A DNA stretch of 64,000 nucleotides from Pseudoalteromonas citrea (GCF_000238375.3 NZ_AHBZ03000022.1:310001-374000); one strand, 5' to 3'. Counted from the first letter of the stretch, positions 1 to 8,371 are shown. Notes: generated by a model not told the origin, from the sequence alone. Made by a program: numbers and translations.

Positions 1-1174
1 TCGGATGCGTAAACTTCATATGTTGTGCAACCCACATTTGATGCTGGCCTACATCACAACATACCACCCCATCATTTGGCATTTTTCTGCTTAATTCTTT
101 CAATAAATACGGAGCAAATACTTTTTCACCAGGATAATCATATCGCCATGCATGTGTTGTTTTTAGCTGCATCACTGTGTTTAACCACTCAACGTTGGTA
201 ACAAAACAGCCTAAGGCTGGAATAGACGTTTTTAAATCAGCAATTAATGACGCAGCAGCGGGTTTGCGCTTACCCACTTCCGCAGGGTCTATATCTAAAT
301 GGATCACCTTCGCTTTTGCGGCAAACTTAGCCAAATTCCCCGTCACACGGTCATCAAAGCGTGCGCCAATACACACCAATAAATCGCATTCTTGCACTGC
401 GATGTTCGCTGCTTGTCCACCGTGCATACCCAGCATACCTAGGTCATACTCATATTCAGGTAACACGCTACCCAGTGCTTTTAAAGTAGAGACAGCAGGC
501 ATATGAGTTTTGTTTAAAAAGTGCATCAATTCAGCTTGTGCATCCGCATTTTGTACGCCTCCCCCAACATACGCCACAGGGCGCTGAGCTTCAGACAATA
601 ACGCTTCTGCAGTTTGCACTTCGCTGCTTAATAACTCTGGAGAAGACTCCTCTCTTGCCAACCAAGGTTTAAACGGGGCTTGCGCCAGCTGTATGTCCTT
701 TGGGATGTCAACCAATACCGGACCAGGTCTGCCAGAGAGTGCCAAATGCATCGCTTCTTGTAATATTTCCGCCAGATCTTCAGCACGCTCAACCATGTAA
801 CTGTGTTTCGTACATGACAAAGACATACCTAATACATCAACTTCTTGAAAAGCATCAGAACCGATAGCTGCCGTAGGCACTTGCCCGGTGATCGCGAGTA
901 AAGGCACCGAGTCCATCATGGCATCAGCAAGTGAAGTCACTAGGTTTGTCGCACCAGGCCCTGAAGTTGCAAAACAAACGCCAAGCTTGCCAGTGCTGCG
1001 CGCGTATCCCACCGCCGCGAAACCAGCCCCTTGCTCATGGCGAGTCAAGTAATGTTTTACAGGCGCACCGTAGAGTGCATCATAGATCGGCATAATCGCG
1101 CCGCCTGGATAACCAAAGACTTCTTTAACGCCATGCTTGGCCAGTAAGTCGATAAGTAATTGTGCGCCTGTCAT
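1..1174 (-). CDS. ilvG: Acetolactate synthase large subunit, 3' end outside the window
   Basis: Reading the minus strand from an ATG at 1174 gives an open frame to the window edge, about 391 residues, so roughly the last third of the protein is missing. It begins [20 protein letters not shown] and contains the thiamine-diphosphate glutamate in [10 protein letters not shown], then a [10 protein letters not shown] stretch in the central domain, all typical of the catalytic subunit of acetohydroxyacid synthase. The enzyme condenses two pyruvates, or pyruvate with 2-ketobutyrate, as the first common step of valine, leucine and isoleucine synthesis. The attenuator and Ile/Val-rich leader peptide upstream favour the ilvG type of the ilvGMEDA operon over ilvB or ilvI. 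The small regulatory subunit would lie beyond position 1 and is not seen. Confidence 0.93.
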   Translation of the reverse strand, partial: MTGAQLLIDLLAKHGVKEVFGYPGGAIMPIYDALYGAPVKHYLTRHEQGAGFAAVGYARSTGKLGVCFATSGPGATNLVTSLADAMMDSVPLLAITGQVPTAAIGSDAFQEVDVLGMSLSCTKHSYMVERAEDLAEILQEAMHLALSGRPGPVLVDIPKDIQLAQAPFKPWLAREESSPELLSSEVQTAEALLSEAQRPVAYVGGGVQNADAQAELMHFLNKTHMPAVSTLKALGSVLPEYEYDLGMLGMHGGQAANIAVQECDLLVCIGARFDDRVTGNLAKFAAKAKVIHLDIDPAEVGKRKPAAASLIADLKTSIPALGCFVTNVEWLNTVMQLKTTHAWRYDYPGEKVFAPYLLKELSRKMPNDGVVCCDVGQHQMWVAQHMKFTHP

Positions 1175-1230
1175 CGTGTTCCCCATTCCCAATCTTTTCA
1201 ATAATTTCTAAAAATTTAACCCTAAAACCA

Positions 1231-1266
1231 AGAAGCCCCCCGAACTTTTCAGTGCGGGGGGCTTCT
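1231..1266 (-). terminator. ilv operon attenuator (intrinsic terminator)
   Basis: A perfect 11-bp stem (AGAAGCCCCCC / GGGGGGCTTCT) closes a 14-nt loop. On the minus strand it is followed by TGGTTTTAGGG, so it can stop transcription between the leader peptide and ilvG. Its place, about 20 nt after the leader stop codon and 57 nt before ilvG, is that expected of an attenuator. Confidence 0.9.
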
Positions 1267-1287
1267 CGTTGATACTTTTTTAAAGCA

Positions 1288-1359
1288 CTAACTAGCCCCC
1301 GCGGTAATAATAATCACCACGTTGATAATCACGACTAGAGTAAGTGCTGTTGTTAACAT
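1288..1359 (-). CDS. ilvL: ilv operon leader peptide
   Basis: This is a 23-codon open frame too short for ordinary gene calling. It starts MLTTALTL and then carries the run VVIINVVIII: four Val and five Ile among ten codons, after three Leu. It ends ITAGAS and TAG. In enterobacteria the equivalent ilvL peptide senses charged Ile, Val and Leu tRNAs: ribosomes that stall on these codons let an antiterminator form, while fast translation lets the terminator at 1231-1266 form and shuts off ilvG. A GGTGA ribosome site precedes the ATG. The assignment rests on codon content plus position between promoter and attenuator, which together are very unlikely by chance. Confidence 0.92.
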   Translation of the reverse strand: MLTTALTLVVIINVVIIITAGAS

Positions 1360-1431
1360 ATTTAGTATCACCAAATTAAATTATTGCTTGTAATCGCCCG
1401 CTTATTCACAGCGAGCCTTGCTCTTTTTCTA

Positions 1432-1460
1432 TTAGTAACCCGAAGGCTGATGTAAGTCAA
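1432..1460 (-). promoter_or_regulatory. Probable sigma-70 promoter of ilvLG
   Basis: On the minus strand TTGACT (1460-1455) is followed after 17 nt by TACTAA (1437-1432). Transcription would begin near 1425, about 65 nt before the leader peptide. The -10 is imperfect. The rest of the 1360-1692 gap is AT-rich and shows nothing else that I recognise. Confidence 0.55.
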
Positions 1461-1692
1461 CCATAAAAATGATGCTTTAAAAGTGCCAAAACAAACACAA
1501 TTAGGTGTATATATTCAAATAAAAAGTAATAAGGAATAAAAAAACCTAAATTTCAACATTCCTTTCGCATTTAAAGTGTTCATATTTTATTTACAACACA
1601 TTTCATTCACCGAAAAAATCATATGAAACTTTTATGATTTGCCTCATAGTTTGATTATGATGTGTACCAGCAATCAATTATTAAGGATAACC

Positions 1693-2577
1693 ATGCCCAA
1701 ACCTATCACTTATGTGAGTACCATTTGCATCTTAATATGTCTGTCACTATTTAGTCGATTAGGATACGCAGCTCCTGCCCTCTATAAGGTAGAAAAAGCG
1801 GGAGTCACATCTTACCTATTGGGGACTGTGCATGTTGGCGATCACTCAATGGAAGGGTTAAGTCAGCGGATCACCTCTGCGATAGACGCCACCAACGCGT
1901 TAGTCGTAGAAGTAAATATCAACGCACTTAGCCCAAGTGAGATTCAGCGTCGCTCTGCACCTTTTATGCTTTTAACGCCCCCAAAAAGCCTAAAGAACCA
2001 GATCAGTGCCTATAATTACACGCGACTTACAAACTACTTAGCCAAGAAAAACATTAGTATTGACCTATTTAGCCAATTTGCCCCTTGGGCGGTTATGGTC
2101 ACTATATTGCAAATGGAATATCAAAAATTAGGATTTAAAGATGATTTTGGTATTGATAAACAGGCTATTCAGTATGCGCAAAGTAAAGCAATGCCAATTA
2201 TCGAACTTGAGACCTTAGAGCAGCAGCTTGAAATGTTTAACCACCTCAGTACACAAGGTGATCACATGCTAACGGAAACATTTAAGCAAATGGGTGATAT
2301 TGAACATTACTTTCTAGATTTAATCCGTGCATGGAAAGAAGGTGATATGACAACCTTAAGTAAGTACTACCGGTTGAGCTTTGATGACAGTGAATATGGC
2401 CAATTTAGTGAAAAAGTGATGCTTGTAGAACGTAATAATAACTGGATAAAGCAACTAGCTAGTCAGCTTGTAAAACAGCCTTTATTTATTGCGGTAGGTG
2501 CCCTTCATTTACCCGAAAAGCACGGCTTGCTCATCCAGCTAAAACAACAAGGGTTTACGGTCAAAAAAATGCAGTAA
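1693..2577 (+). CDS. TraB/GumN family protein, exported
   Basis: The product has 294 residues. I chose the ATG at 1693 because it has AAGGATAACC just upstream and is followed at once by a signal peptide (hydrophobic ICILICLSLF, then YAAPALY). An earlier in-frame ATG at 1639 would put unlikely sequence in front of the signal. The mature part has the family marks: GTVHVGD near residue 43 and GALHLPEKHGL near the C-terminus, which in TraB/GumN proteins belong to a putative metal-dependent protease-like fold related to Tiki. The function in bacteria is poorly known; a periplasmic or outer-membrane location is inferred. It stands alone between the ilv promoter region and a DUF4097 gene. Confidence 0.85.
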   Translation: MPKPITYVSTICILICLSLFSRLGYAAPALYKVEKAGVTSYLLGTVHVGDHSMEGLSQRITSAIDATNALVVEVNINALSPSEIQRRSAPFMLLTPPKSLKNQISAYNYTRLTNYLAKKNISIDLFSQFAPWAVMVTILQMEYQKLGFKDDFGIDKQAIQYAQSKAMPIIELETLEQQLEMFNHLSTQGDHMLTETFKQMGDIEHYFLDLIRAWKEGDMTTLSKYYRLSFDDSEYGQFSEKVMLVERNNNWIKQLASQLVKQPLFIAVGALHLPEKHGLLIQLKQQGFTVKKMQ

Positions 2578-2733
2578 TGCATTTCACTCCAGCATTTACA
2601 CCCCATAGAGAAAGCATCTAACCATGCTTCTTTGGGGTCAGGTTAACTCACAGATATATTTTTCAACGAGTTTAAACCATTACTGATGTATCTGCGTCAA
2701 ATATGTATAACACCCTCAATAAGGATGCATATT

Positions 2734-3354
2734 ATGAAAAAATTTTTACTTTTGACTGCAGCTGCGACAAGCTTATCTTTCAATGTAATGGCAAGCGAAA
2801 GCCACACTATTAAACAGAGCTTTGCTGCAAATAATAATCAGCAACTTGAGATTGACTTTCCTGTTGGAAGCTTAGATATGACAAGCTATGATGGTGATAA
2901 AATTGAAGTATCCATCCGCTTAGAAGCGCAACAAAATAATAGTTGGTTTAATAGTAACGTAAACCTAGATGAGATAGCGCTTAATCACCACACTAAAAGT
3001 GACACCCTGTCACTTAAAATTACTGAAAAAGATTTAAAACAATATTGGCAAGTTAAAGCTCCCAGCTCAATGCAATTAGACATCGAAGTGGGCGTCGGTA
3101 ATGTTAAAATTTCAGAACTCGCCAATTCGGCAGATATTGAGGTCGGTGTAGGCAAGGTGAGCATTGATACTAACGAAGCTGATTTTCAGTCTATATCCCT
3201 AGAATCCGGAGTTGGCACGACCAGCGTCAAAGGTCTTGTCAATGCCCCAACGCAGCATAAAAAAATTACCCGTTCAGAGACGTTATATCATGGGAAAGGA
3301 ACCCATCGCATTGAGGTTGAAGTTGGCGTTGGTGATATTAAAGTGCAACACTAA
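2734..3354 (+). CDS. DUF4097-like secreted beta-repeat protein
   Basis: The product has 206 residues. The start MKKFLLLTAAATSLSF gives a clear signal peptide ending near VMASES and has AAGGATG upstream, so it is preferred over the in-frame ATG at 2686. The mature protein is rich in short beta strands with the recurring pattern (I/V)EVGVG..(K/D)I near residues 109, 125 and 196 and ESGVG between them, the layout of DUF4097/adhesin-like beta-helix proteins. No catalytic motif is seen. Role unknown; the family is often found with envelope stress or two-component genes, and here a hybrid kinase gene lies convergently with a 4-bp overlap of the stop codons. Confidence 0.7.
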   Translation: MKKFLLLTAAATSLSFNVMASESHTIKQSFAANNNQQLEIDFPVGSLDMTSYDGDKIEVSIRLEAQQNNSWFNSNVNLDEIALNHHTKSDTLSLKITEKDLKQYWQVKAPSSMQLDIEVGVGNVKISELANSADIEVGVGKVSIDTNEADFQSISLESGVGTTSVKGLVNAPTQHKKITRSETLYHGKGTHRIEVEVGVGDIKVQH

Positions 3355-5069
3355 ATGACTCCGACATGCGTTAACGCTTGGCGTACCGACTTTGCATCTA
3401 ATGGTTTAACCACAGTCGCATTCGCACCAAGTGTTTTCGCGCGCTCTAACTCTATAGGCTCACTATTCGCAGTAACAACAATAATGGGCTCCACTAAATT
3501 CAATGAATTACGTATATATTCAATGGCTTGAAATCCATCCATAACGGGCATATTCAAGTCCATGAAAATCACATCATATTGATTTGAACTCAAGTCATCA
3601 ATGGCCGCTAAACCATGCTCCACATGTTTTACACCGATTGAAAGTGTCTCGAGTATTTTTTTAATTATTACTGCATTAAGCGGGTTATCCTCAACCAATA
3701 AACTGGTAATTTTCTTTTGTTCAGTATGCCCCTTAGAGGTACCTTCAACCATATAAATAGGTACCTTCACGTAAACATTAGTACCCGATTTTTCCCCCTT
3801 TTCAAAATTAATTTCGGCATTCATAGCGTCTAGCAACCATTTGCATCGCACTAAACCTAGCTGTAGCCCTTGAAAGTGAGTGTCATCAACATTGGTCGAA
3901 AAAGGGGATGCACCAGAAAAGCCACATCCAGTATCCAGTACGGTTATTAATACGAAATTCTGTGACTCACATAAAGCTGCTTTTAATGTCACTGAGCCCT
4001 GCTCAGTAAACTTAAGGGCATTGTCAATTAACTGGCCAACAACCCAAGCCAAATGGTCGTGATCACATGCTACATTGAGTGATTTGTCAAACTCAAACTC
4101 TGTCCTTAACGTCACCCCCTTCCTTTGAGCTTCCAATTTATAGGGCGAAATTGCCTGTAACAGTGTTTTAGTTATTTCTTCAGGAATGACACTGACCGGT
4201 ATATCTCCTTTCTCCCACCGACTAAATTCTTGAATCGCATTCAATTGATTAACCAACTGCTTTGCTGATACTTCTACTTGTAACAACTGTTCATTTTTAC
4301 CATCTTGACGGTATAAGTTTAAGAACCCCAAAATCGCTTGTAATGGCGTCCGTAATTCATGACTCGCTCGTGCCAAAAAGTGTGTTTTCATCGTAAGTGC
4401 ATGCTGTGTTTCTTGTTTTTGCTGCTCTAATGACTCTATCACTCGCTTAACCTGCCGCTCCATTGGCTGAAAAATGTAAACAACTTCTAAGCACAATAAC
4501 ACCACCGCACTCACCCAAAAGACGAACTCAAAAATACGCGTCATCTCGACTTTTCTATTGGCTGAATGCTCAAAAGACTTTACCGCTTGATTTAAGTAAA
4601 ATAGTAACTCTTGTGCGCTTCCTGAAATTTCATAGGCAAGCTCTGCTGTATATTCCCCTTGCTTATAAAGTGCCAAAAAGTCTTCACTGCGCTGCATTAG
4701 ATTCACCGGAGGGGCAAAATAGAAAGAGACCTGCTCCGTAGACAAGAACTCATATTCACCATCTTTTTCTCGTAAAATAAATTGATGATTCATTAAGAAA
4801 GTCGAAACGCTTTTCTCTAACTCCATACGTATCGCATCAGACGGTTTATCATCTTGCGCATACAAAACAAGCTGATTCACATGCAAGGCGATTTTTTGCG
4901 AGAGCATACGCTGCATCCCCGCACGATTAATTAACTCAGCATCTTGTTGCTTTTGCTGTAATAAATATTGCATTGCTGCCGCTGCCAATGTTACTAAAAT
5001 AGCCATAACCACTACTGCTATCACATATCGGCTGCGCATCGATTTAATAATTTGACGCATCTGTCCCAT
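3351..5069 (-). CDS. Membrane hybrid sensor histidine kinase with PilJ-type sensor
   Basis: The product has 572 residues. A first membrane helix (about 14-35) is followed by a periplasmic region with NRAGMQRMLSQKIA, the signature of the type IV pilus/PilJ N-terminal (nitrate-sensor-like) domain. A second helix (about 181-200) and a coiled coil lead to the HisKA motif SHELRTPLQAI with phospho-acceptor His237, an ATPase domain with DNALKFTEQG and DTGCGF, and a C-terminal receiver domain with Asp504 in FMDLNMPVMDG. It should autophosphorylate on His and pass phosphate to its own receiver. No partner regulator or Hpt gene is next to it, so the output is unknown. An internal ATG at MRQIIK is an alternative start. 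Confidence 0.88.
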   Translation of the reverse strand: MGQMRQIIKSMRSRYVIAVVVMAILVTLAAAAMQYLLQQKQQDAELINRAGMQRMLSQKIALHVNQLVLYAQDDKPSDAIRMELEKSVSTFLMNHQFILREKDGEYEFLSTEQVSFYFAPPVNLMQRSEDFLALYKQGEYTAELAYEISGSAQELLFYLNQAVKSFEHSANRKVEMTRIFEFVFWVSAVVLLCLEVVYIFQPMERQVKRVIESLEQQKQETQHALTMKTHFLARASHELRTPLQAILGFLNLYRQDGKNEQLLQVEVSAKQLVNQLNAIQEFSRWEKGDIPVSVIPEEITKTLLQAISPYKLEAQRKGVTLRTEFEFDKSLNVACDHDHLAWVVGQLIDNALKFTEQGSVTLKAALCESQNFVLITVLDTGCGFSGASPFSTNVDDTHFQGLQLGLVRCKWLLDAMNAEINFEKGEKSGTNVYVKVPIYMVEGTSKGHTEQKKITSLLVEDNPLNAVIIKKILETLSIGVKHVEHGLAAIDDLSSNQYDVIFMDLNMPVMDGFQAIEYIRNSLNLVEPIIVVTANSEPIELERAKTLGANATVVKPLDAKSVRQALTHVGVI

Positions 5070-5174
5070 CCATTTTGTTCATTCTAAGTGTAGTGTAAAA
5101 AGTATAAAACTCACACACGCTCACTTGACACCTAGATGGCTAAAATGTTTCAATGTGCGCTCACCCTATTTGAG

Positions 5175-5209
5175 GGCCAATGTAATTACCTACAGTGTAG
5201 ACATTGGCC
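5175..5209. repeat. Perfect inverted repeat just before the lysine riboswitch
   Basis: GGCCAATGT at 5175-5183 is matched by ACATTGGCC at 5201-5209. The 17-nt gap itself holds a smaller palindrome, CTAC-AGT-GTAG. The element ends 5 nt before the first pairing strand of the aptamer. It could be a protein operator at the promoter or a 5' hairpin of the transcript. A TTGACA at 5125-5130 has no good -10 at normal spacing, so the promoter is not fixed. Confidence 0.6.
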
Positions 5210-5213
5210 TAGG

Positions 5214-5414
5214 GCTGGAAGAGGTGCGTTATTCAGGTAATTGTATTGAGGAGAGCAAACTCCGATGACATGCAGTGAGGGGAATTAACGCCGAGAAACA
5301 ATGACTATTTGCTCAGTCATTGTTTCGGGCGACTGGGTTGAATCCCAGCGACTGTCACCAATTGTATTGCTAATAAAATAAGCATACACATTAGTTTGGT
5401 GGAGAGCTTCTGGT
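5214..5414 (+). ncRNA. Lysine riboswitch (L-box) aptamer
   Basis: The stretch has the conserved core of the lysine riboswitch: AGAGGTGCG at the start, GATGACATGCAGTGAGGGG in the middle, then GCCGAGAAAC paired with GTTTCGGGCGAC, GGGTTGAATCCC and ACTGTCACC. A closing stem P1 can form between GCTGGAAG (5214-5221) and CTTCTGGT (5407-5414) with some G-U pairs, and P5 between CACCAA and TTTGGTG. In other bacteria this RNA binds L-lysine and turns off lysine synthesis or transport genes. Here it precedes a dapA-led four-gene operon. Confidence 0.93.
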
Positions 5415-5530
5415 CTTAAAATAATAAGGCCATAAGCCTTGTCATTTTTAAGTCCATTGCTCTTCGAATTTTAACTGTTCGAAGTTTGGGCTCCTTCCTT
5501 AACTCCGGACAAGATATAAGTTCGGTAGAG
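5415..5530 (+). promoter_or_regulatory. Expression platform of the lysine riboswitch
   Basis: After the aptamer comes a long hairpin (CTTAAAATAATAAGGC near 5415 against GCCTTGTCATTTTTAAG), then a short one (CTTCGAA/TTCGAAG), neither followed by a clean U-run. Right at the gene, CCGGAC (5505-5510) can pair with GTTCGG (5520-5525), which would mask the GGTAGAG ribosome site before the ATG at 5531. GCTCTTC near 5460 can also pair with GAGAGC of the aptamer base. Control may therefore be at translation initiation rather than by a classic terminator; this is inference from pairing only. Confidence 0.5.
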
Positions 5531-6415
5531 ATGAAATCACAATACGATTTATCCAACTATCCCTTATGGACAGCTTTGGTTACGCCTTTCGACGACAATA
5601 ACCAAGTTGACTATGACGTATTACGCACTTTAGTGTGCGAACAAGCACAAGCGAACAATGGCATTCTGCTCCTTGGTAGCACAGGTGAAGGTCTAGCGCT
5701 TACAACAGAAGAACATCAACACATCGTTGAGTATGTATGTAGCCTGAAGCTAGACGTGCCCTTGATGGTCGCTGTCGGTGGTGCTAATTTGCAAGAACAA
5801 ATCGCGTGGGTTGAATTTTGTAACACTCAGCCAATCCATGCCTTTTTACTCGGCTCTCCACTTTATGCAAAGCCAGGTATCGTCGGACAAACTCACTGGT
5901 TTGATACATTACTGAGCACTGCTAAATTACCTTGTATGCTCTATAACGTCCCTGGTCGCAGTGCCGTGGCGATTGACCCTCAAGTACTCCAAAACCTAGC
6001 GCAGCACACCAACTTGTGGGCACTCAAAGAAGCCAGTGGTGACATTGCAGTATTTGAAGCATTCCGTAAAGCCGCACCACAATTAGCTATTTATAGTGGT
6101 GATGATGGCTTAATGCCTTATTTTGCACAGGCGGGCGCAACGGGTCTTGTTTCTGTCGCTGCCAATGCATGGCCACAACAAACCGCTGAGTTTGTGCGCC
6201 GCTCACTGGCTGGTACTTTCCCAAATCTATTTACCACTTGGACCGATGCGGTTAATAGCCTATTTGCAGCCGCTAACCCCATACCAGTTAAAGTATTGAT
6301 GCATGCACAAGGCAAACTTAACACCCCGAATTTACGTCCCCCTTTAACGCACTTGGAGCTGCCTTGTACTCAGGCAATTAACAGTGCAAACACCACAATT
6401 TTATCTTGGAATTAA
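5531..6415 (+). CDS. dapA: 4-hydroxy-tetrahydrodipicolinate synthase
   Basis: The product has 294 residues, the usual family length. The enzyme condenses pyruvate with aspartate semialdehyde, the first step committed to diaminopimelate and lysine. Visible signatures: GSTGEG (49-54, phosphate and pyruvate side), Tyr112 in the partner-tyrosine position, YNVPGR with Tyr138 and Arg143, and the Schiff-base lysine Lys166 in ALKEASGD. The ATG at 5531 is chosen because it gives normal length; the frame is open further upstream only from a TTG. It is the first gene after the lysine riboswitch and is followed 10 nt later by dapD. The sequence looks rather divergent from enterobacterial DapA, so a second, canonical dapA elsewhere in the genome is likely. 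Confidence 0.85.
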   Translation: MKSQYDLSNYPLWTALVTPFDDNNQVDYDVLRTLVCEQAQANNGILLLGSTGEGLALTTEEHQHIVEYVCSLKLDVPLMVAVGGANLQEQIAWVEFCNTQPIHAFLLGSPLYAKPGIVGQTHWFDTLLSTAKLPCMLYNVPGRSAVAIDPQVLQNLAQHTNLWALKEASGDIAVFEAFRKAAPQLAIYSGDDGLMPYFAQAGATGLVSVAANAWPQQTAEFVRRSLAGTFPNLFTTWTDAVNSLFAAANPIPVKVLMHAQGKLNTPNLRPPLTHLELPCTQAINSANTTILSWN

Positions 6416-6425
6416 GGCAGTTATT

Positions 6426-7166
6426 ATGAGCTGGTTAGAACTACTAAACAATTTAGAAAATGGCACAGTGCGTGCTGCAACACAAGATGAGCAAGGCAAC
6501 TGGCATGCTAACATCGAAGTAAAACAAGGGATCTTAGAAGCCTTTAAAAATGGTAATAATACCGAATTCCCAGGTGGCTTTGTAGATAAGCACAACCTTG
6601 CACCACAGGGGTTTGCAGCTGACGCTGGTGTGCGCATGGTGCCAGGCGGCAGCAGTGTTCGTCGCGGCGCACACGTTGCTTCTGGTACTATTATCATGCC
6701 ACCAGCTTATGTGAATATCGGTGCTTACATTGGTGAAGGGACTATGGTCGATAGCCATGCATTGGTTGGTTCATGTGCACAAGTTGGTAAAAATGTTCAC
6801 TTAAGTGCCGCAGTGCAACTAGGTGGCGTACTTGAACCAATTGGCGCAAGCCCAGTTGTTATTGAAGACGATGCATTCATCGGTGCTGGGTGTGTTATCG
6901 TTGAAGGCGTTGTTGTTAAAAAAGGGGCTGTACTTGCACCTGGCGTGCGTTTATCAGCAACTATTCCTGTCTATGACTGTATCAACGAACGTCAGTTAGA
7001 CAAAGGTGAAGCCATTCCAGAAAATGCCATTGTTATTCCTGGTTCTCGCCCTTCATCAAGTGAATGGGGCCGTGAACAAGGCTTAAGCATGTCATGTGCG
7101 CTTATCGTAAAATATCGCGATGAACAAAGTGATGCATCTTTAGAATTAGAAGAGGTATTACGATAA
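6426..7166 (+). CDS. dapD: Tetrahydrodipicolinate N-succinyltransferase, short form
   Basis: The product has 246 residues against about 274 in E. coli; the N-terminal helical region is shortened. From YVNIGAYIGEGTMVDSHALV through GSCAQVGKNVHLSAAVQLGG to IEDDAFIGAG the left-handed beta-helix core matches DapD closely, including the TMVDS and GGVLEP stretches. The enzyme transfers succinyl from succinyl-CoA to tetrahydrodipicolinate. The ATG at 6426 follows AAGG at good distance. The gene ends in TAATG, sharing one base with the next gene, so translation is coupled. Acyl specificity (succinyl or acetyl) cannot be read from sequence alone; the close core match favours succinyl. Confidence 0.83.
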   Translation: MSWLELLNNLENGTVRAATQDEQGNWHANIEVKQGILEAFKNGNNTEFPGGFVDKHNLAPQGFAADAGVRMVPGGSSVRRGAHVASGTIIMPPAYVNIGAYIGEGTMVDSHALVGSCAQVGKNVHLSAAVQLGGVLEPIGASPVVIEDDAFIGAGCVIVEGVVVKKGAVLAPGVRLSATIPVYDCINERQLDKGEAIPENAIVIPGSRPSSSEWGREQGLSMSCALIVKYRDEQSDASLELEEVLR

Positions 7167-8371
7167 TGTCTTTTTTGAGCACACCATTGCGTCAAACCAT
7201 TACTAAGTTAACCGAACAAGAGCATACACCGTTCTATATTTATGACTTAGATGGCTTACTGTCACACCTAAAGCCCCTAACAGAACAATCTGTTGTAAAA
7301 TTATGGTATGCAGTTAAAGCGAATCCTTTATCGAAGGTGATCCAAACCTTAGATAAAGCAGGGTTTGATTTCGATGTGGCCAGTAGCGGTGAACTTGATC
7401 AGGTTTTACGTCAAGACATCGATGCAAGCCGAGTGCTCAATACTGGCCCTGCCAAATCAAAAAGGCAGATCCAGCACTTTTTGTCACAAGGGGTACGTAC
7501 CTTTGTGGCAGAAAGCCACAATCAAGTTCAGTGGCTGAATGAAGCAGCAACAGAGCACAATATTCAACTGCGCATTTTACTTAGAGTGCAACTGCGGTGG
7601 CCTGAAGGTGATAAAAACCCACTCGGTGGTGACAGTTTAACGCCGTTTGGTTTAGGTACAGAACAATGGCAATCACTTCAATTAGATAATTATCCAGCAC
7701 TCAATTTTGTTGGCCTGCATATTTTCCAGTGGGGCAACATGTTGAGTACAGACAAGCTAGCCCAACTGTGGGCACAAATGGTGCCGCCACTTAAAGCACT
7801 GGCAGAAAACCTAGGCTTTAAATTAGAGATATTAGACTTAGGCGGTGGCTTAGGGATCCCTTACTCTAAGCATGACGACCAATTGACTTGGTCAGCATTA
7901 ATCGATGCACTTGCACAAATTAAAGCGTCAGCCGGTGTCACAGAGTTATGGATGGAGCTTGGACGATATGCCGTCGGTGAGTTTGGTCATTATGCCAACC
8001 CTGTTGTAGAACAAAAACAGAATTATGGGGCACATCAACTGATTGTGGCTGGTGGTATTAATCATCTACTTCGTCCAGCAGTAACCAATCAAGCTTTTCC
8101 GTGCGAATTACTGCGCAGCTCAAACGCTACAACACGTAATTACCTGATCCACGGGCCACTGTGCACAGCATTAGACCATTTAGGCCAACACCCCTTACCT
8201 CAAGACATCAACGAAAATGATTGGTTGGTATTTAGTCAATGTGGCGCCTACGGCTTTACCGAAAGCATGCCATACTTTTTATGTCATGAATTACCTGCGG
8301 AATATGTGATTGAACACGGTAGCGTCAGTCAAGTTAGAGCCATGCAGCATGCCAGTGATTATTTAAGATAG
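7166..8371 (+). CDS. Fold-III PLP-dependent decarboxylase, LysA/BtrK-like
   Basis: The product has 401 residues with the alanine-racemase-type barrel and C-terminal beta domain of the LysA/ornithine decarboxylase superfamily. The PLP lysine is Lys51 in WYAVKANP, a phosphate loop is LDLGGGLGIPY (224-233), and His185 lies in GLHIF. Several LysA marks are changed: the usual HIGS is HIFQWG, EPGR is ELGRY (264-268), and CESGD is CTALD (333-337). The ELGRY and GPLCT.LD forms are those I associate with BtrK-like and exosortase-associated decarboxylases, some of which act on carrier- or acyl-bound amino acids. In this operon a DAP or N-acyl-DAP substrate is plausible, but unproven. The start overlaps dapD by one base. 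Confidence 0.75.
   Translation: MSFLSTPLRQTITKLTEQEHTPFYIYDLDGLLSHLKPLTEQSVVKLWYAVKANPLSKVIQTLDKAGFDFDVASSGELDQVLRQDIDASRVLNTGPAKSKRQIQHFLSQGVRTFVAESHNQVQWLNEAATEHNIQLRILLRVQLRWPEGDKNPLGGDSLTPFGLGTEQWQSLQLDNYPALNFVGLHIFQWGNMLSTDKLAQLWAQMVPPLKALAENLGFKLEILDLGGGLGIPYSKHDDQLTWSALIDALAQIKASAGVTELWMELGRYAVGEFGHYANPVVEQKQNYGAHQLIVAGGINHLLRPAVTNQAFPCELLRSSNATTRNYLIHGPLCTALDHLGQHPLPQDINENDWLVFSQCGAYGFTESMPYFLCHELPAEYVIEHGSVSQVRAMQHASDYLR

Noticed and set aside
177-506. A plus-strand frame of 109 codons
   Set aside because: It is the antisense shadow of ilvG, whose minus-strand reading matches acetolactate synthase throughout.
5125-5130. TTGACA as the -35 of the lysine operon promoter
   Set aside because: No acceptable -10 lies 16-18 bp downstream, so I could not call a promoter.
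5486-5530. An upstream TTG start for dapA
   Set aside because: It would add 15 residues unlike the family and run through the riboswitch output region; the ATG at 5531 gives the normal length.
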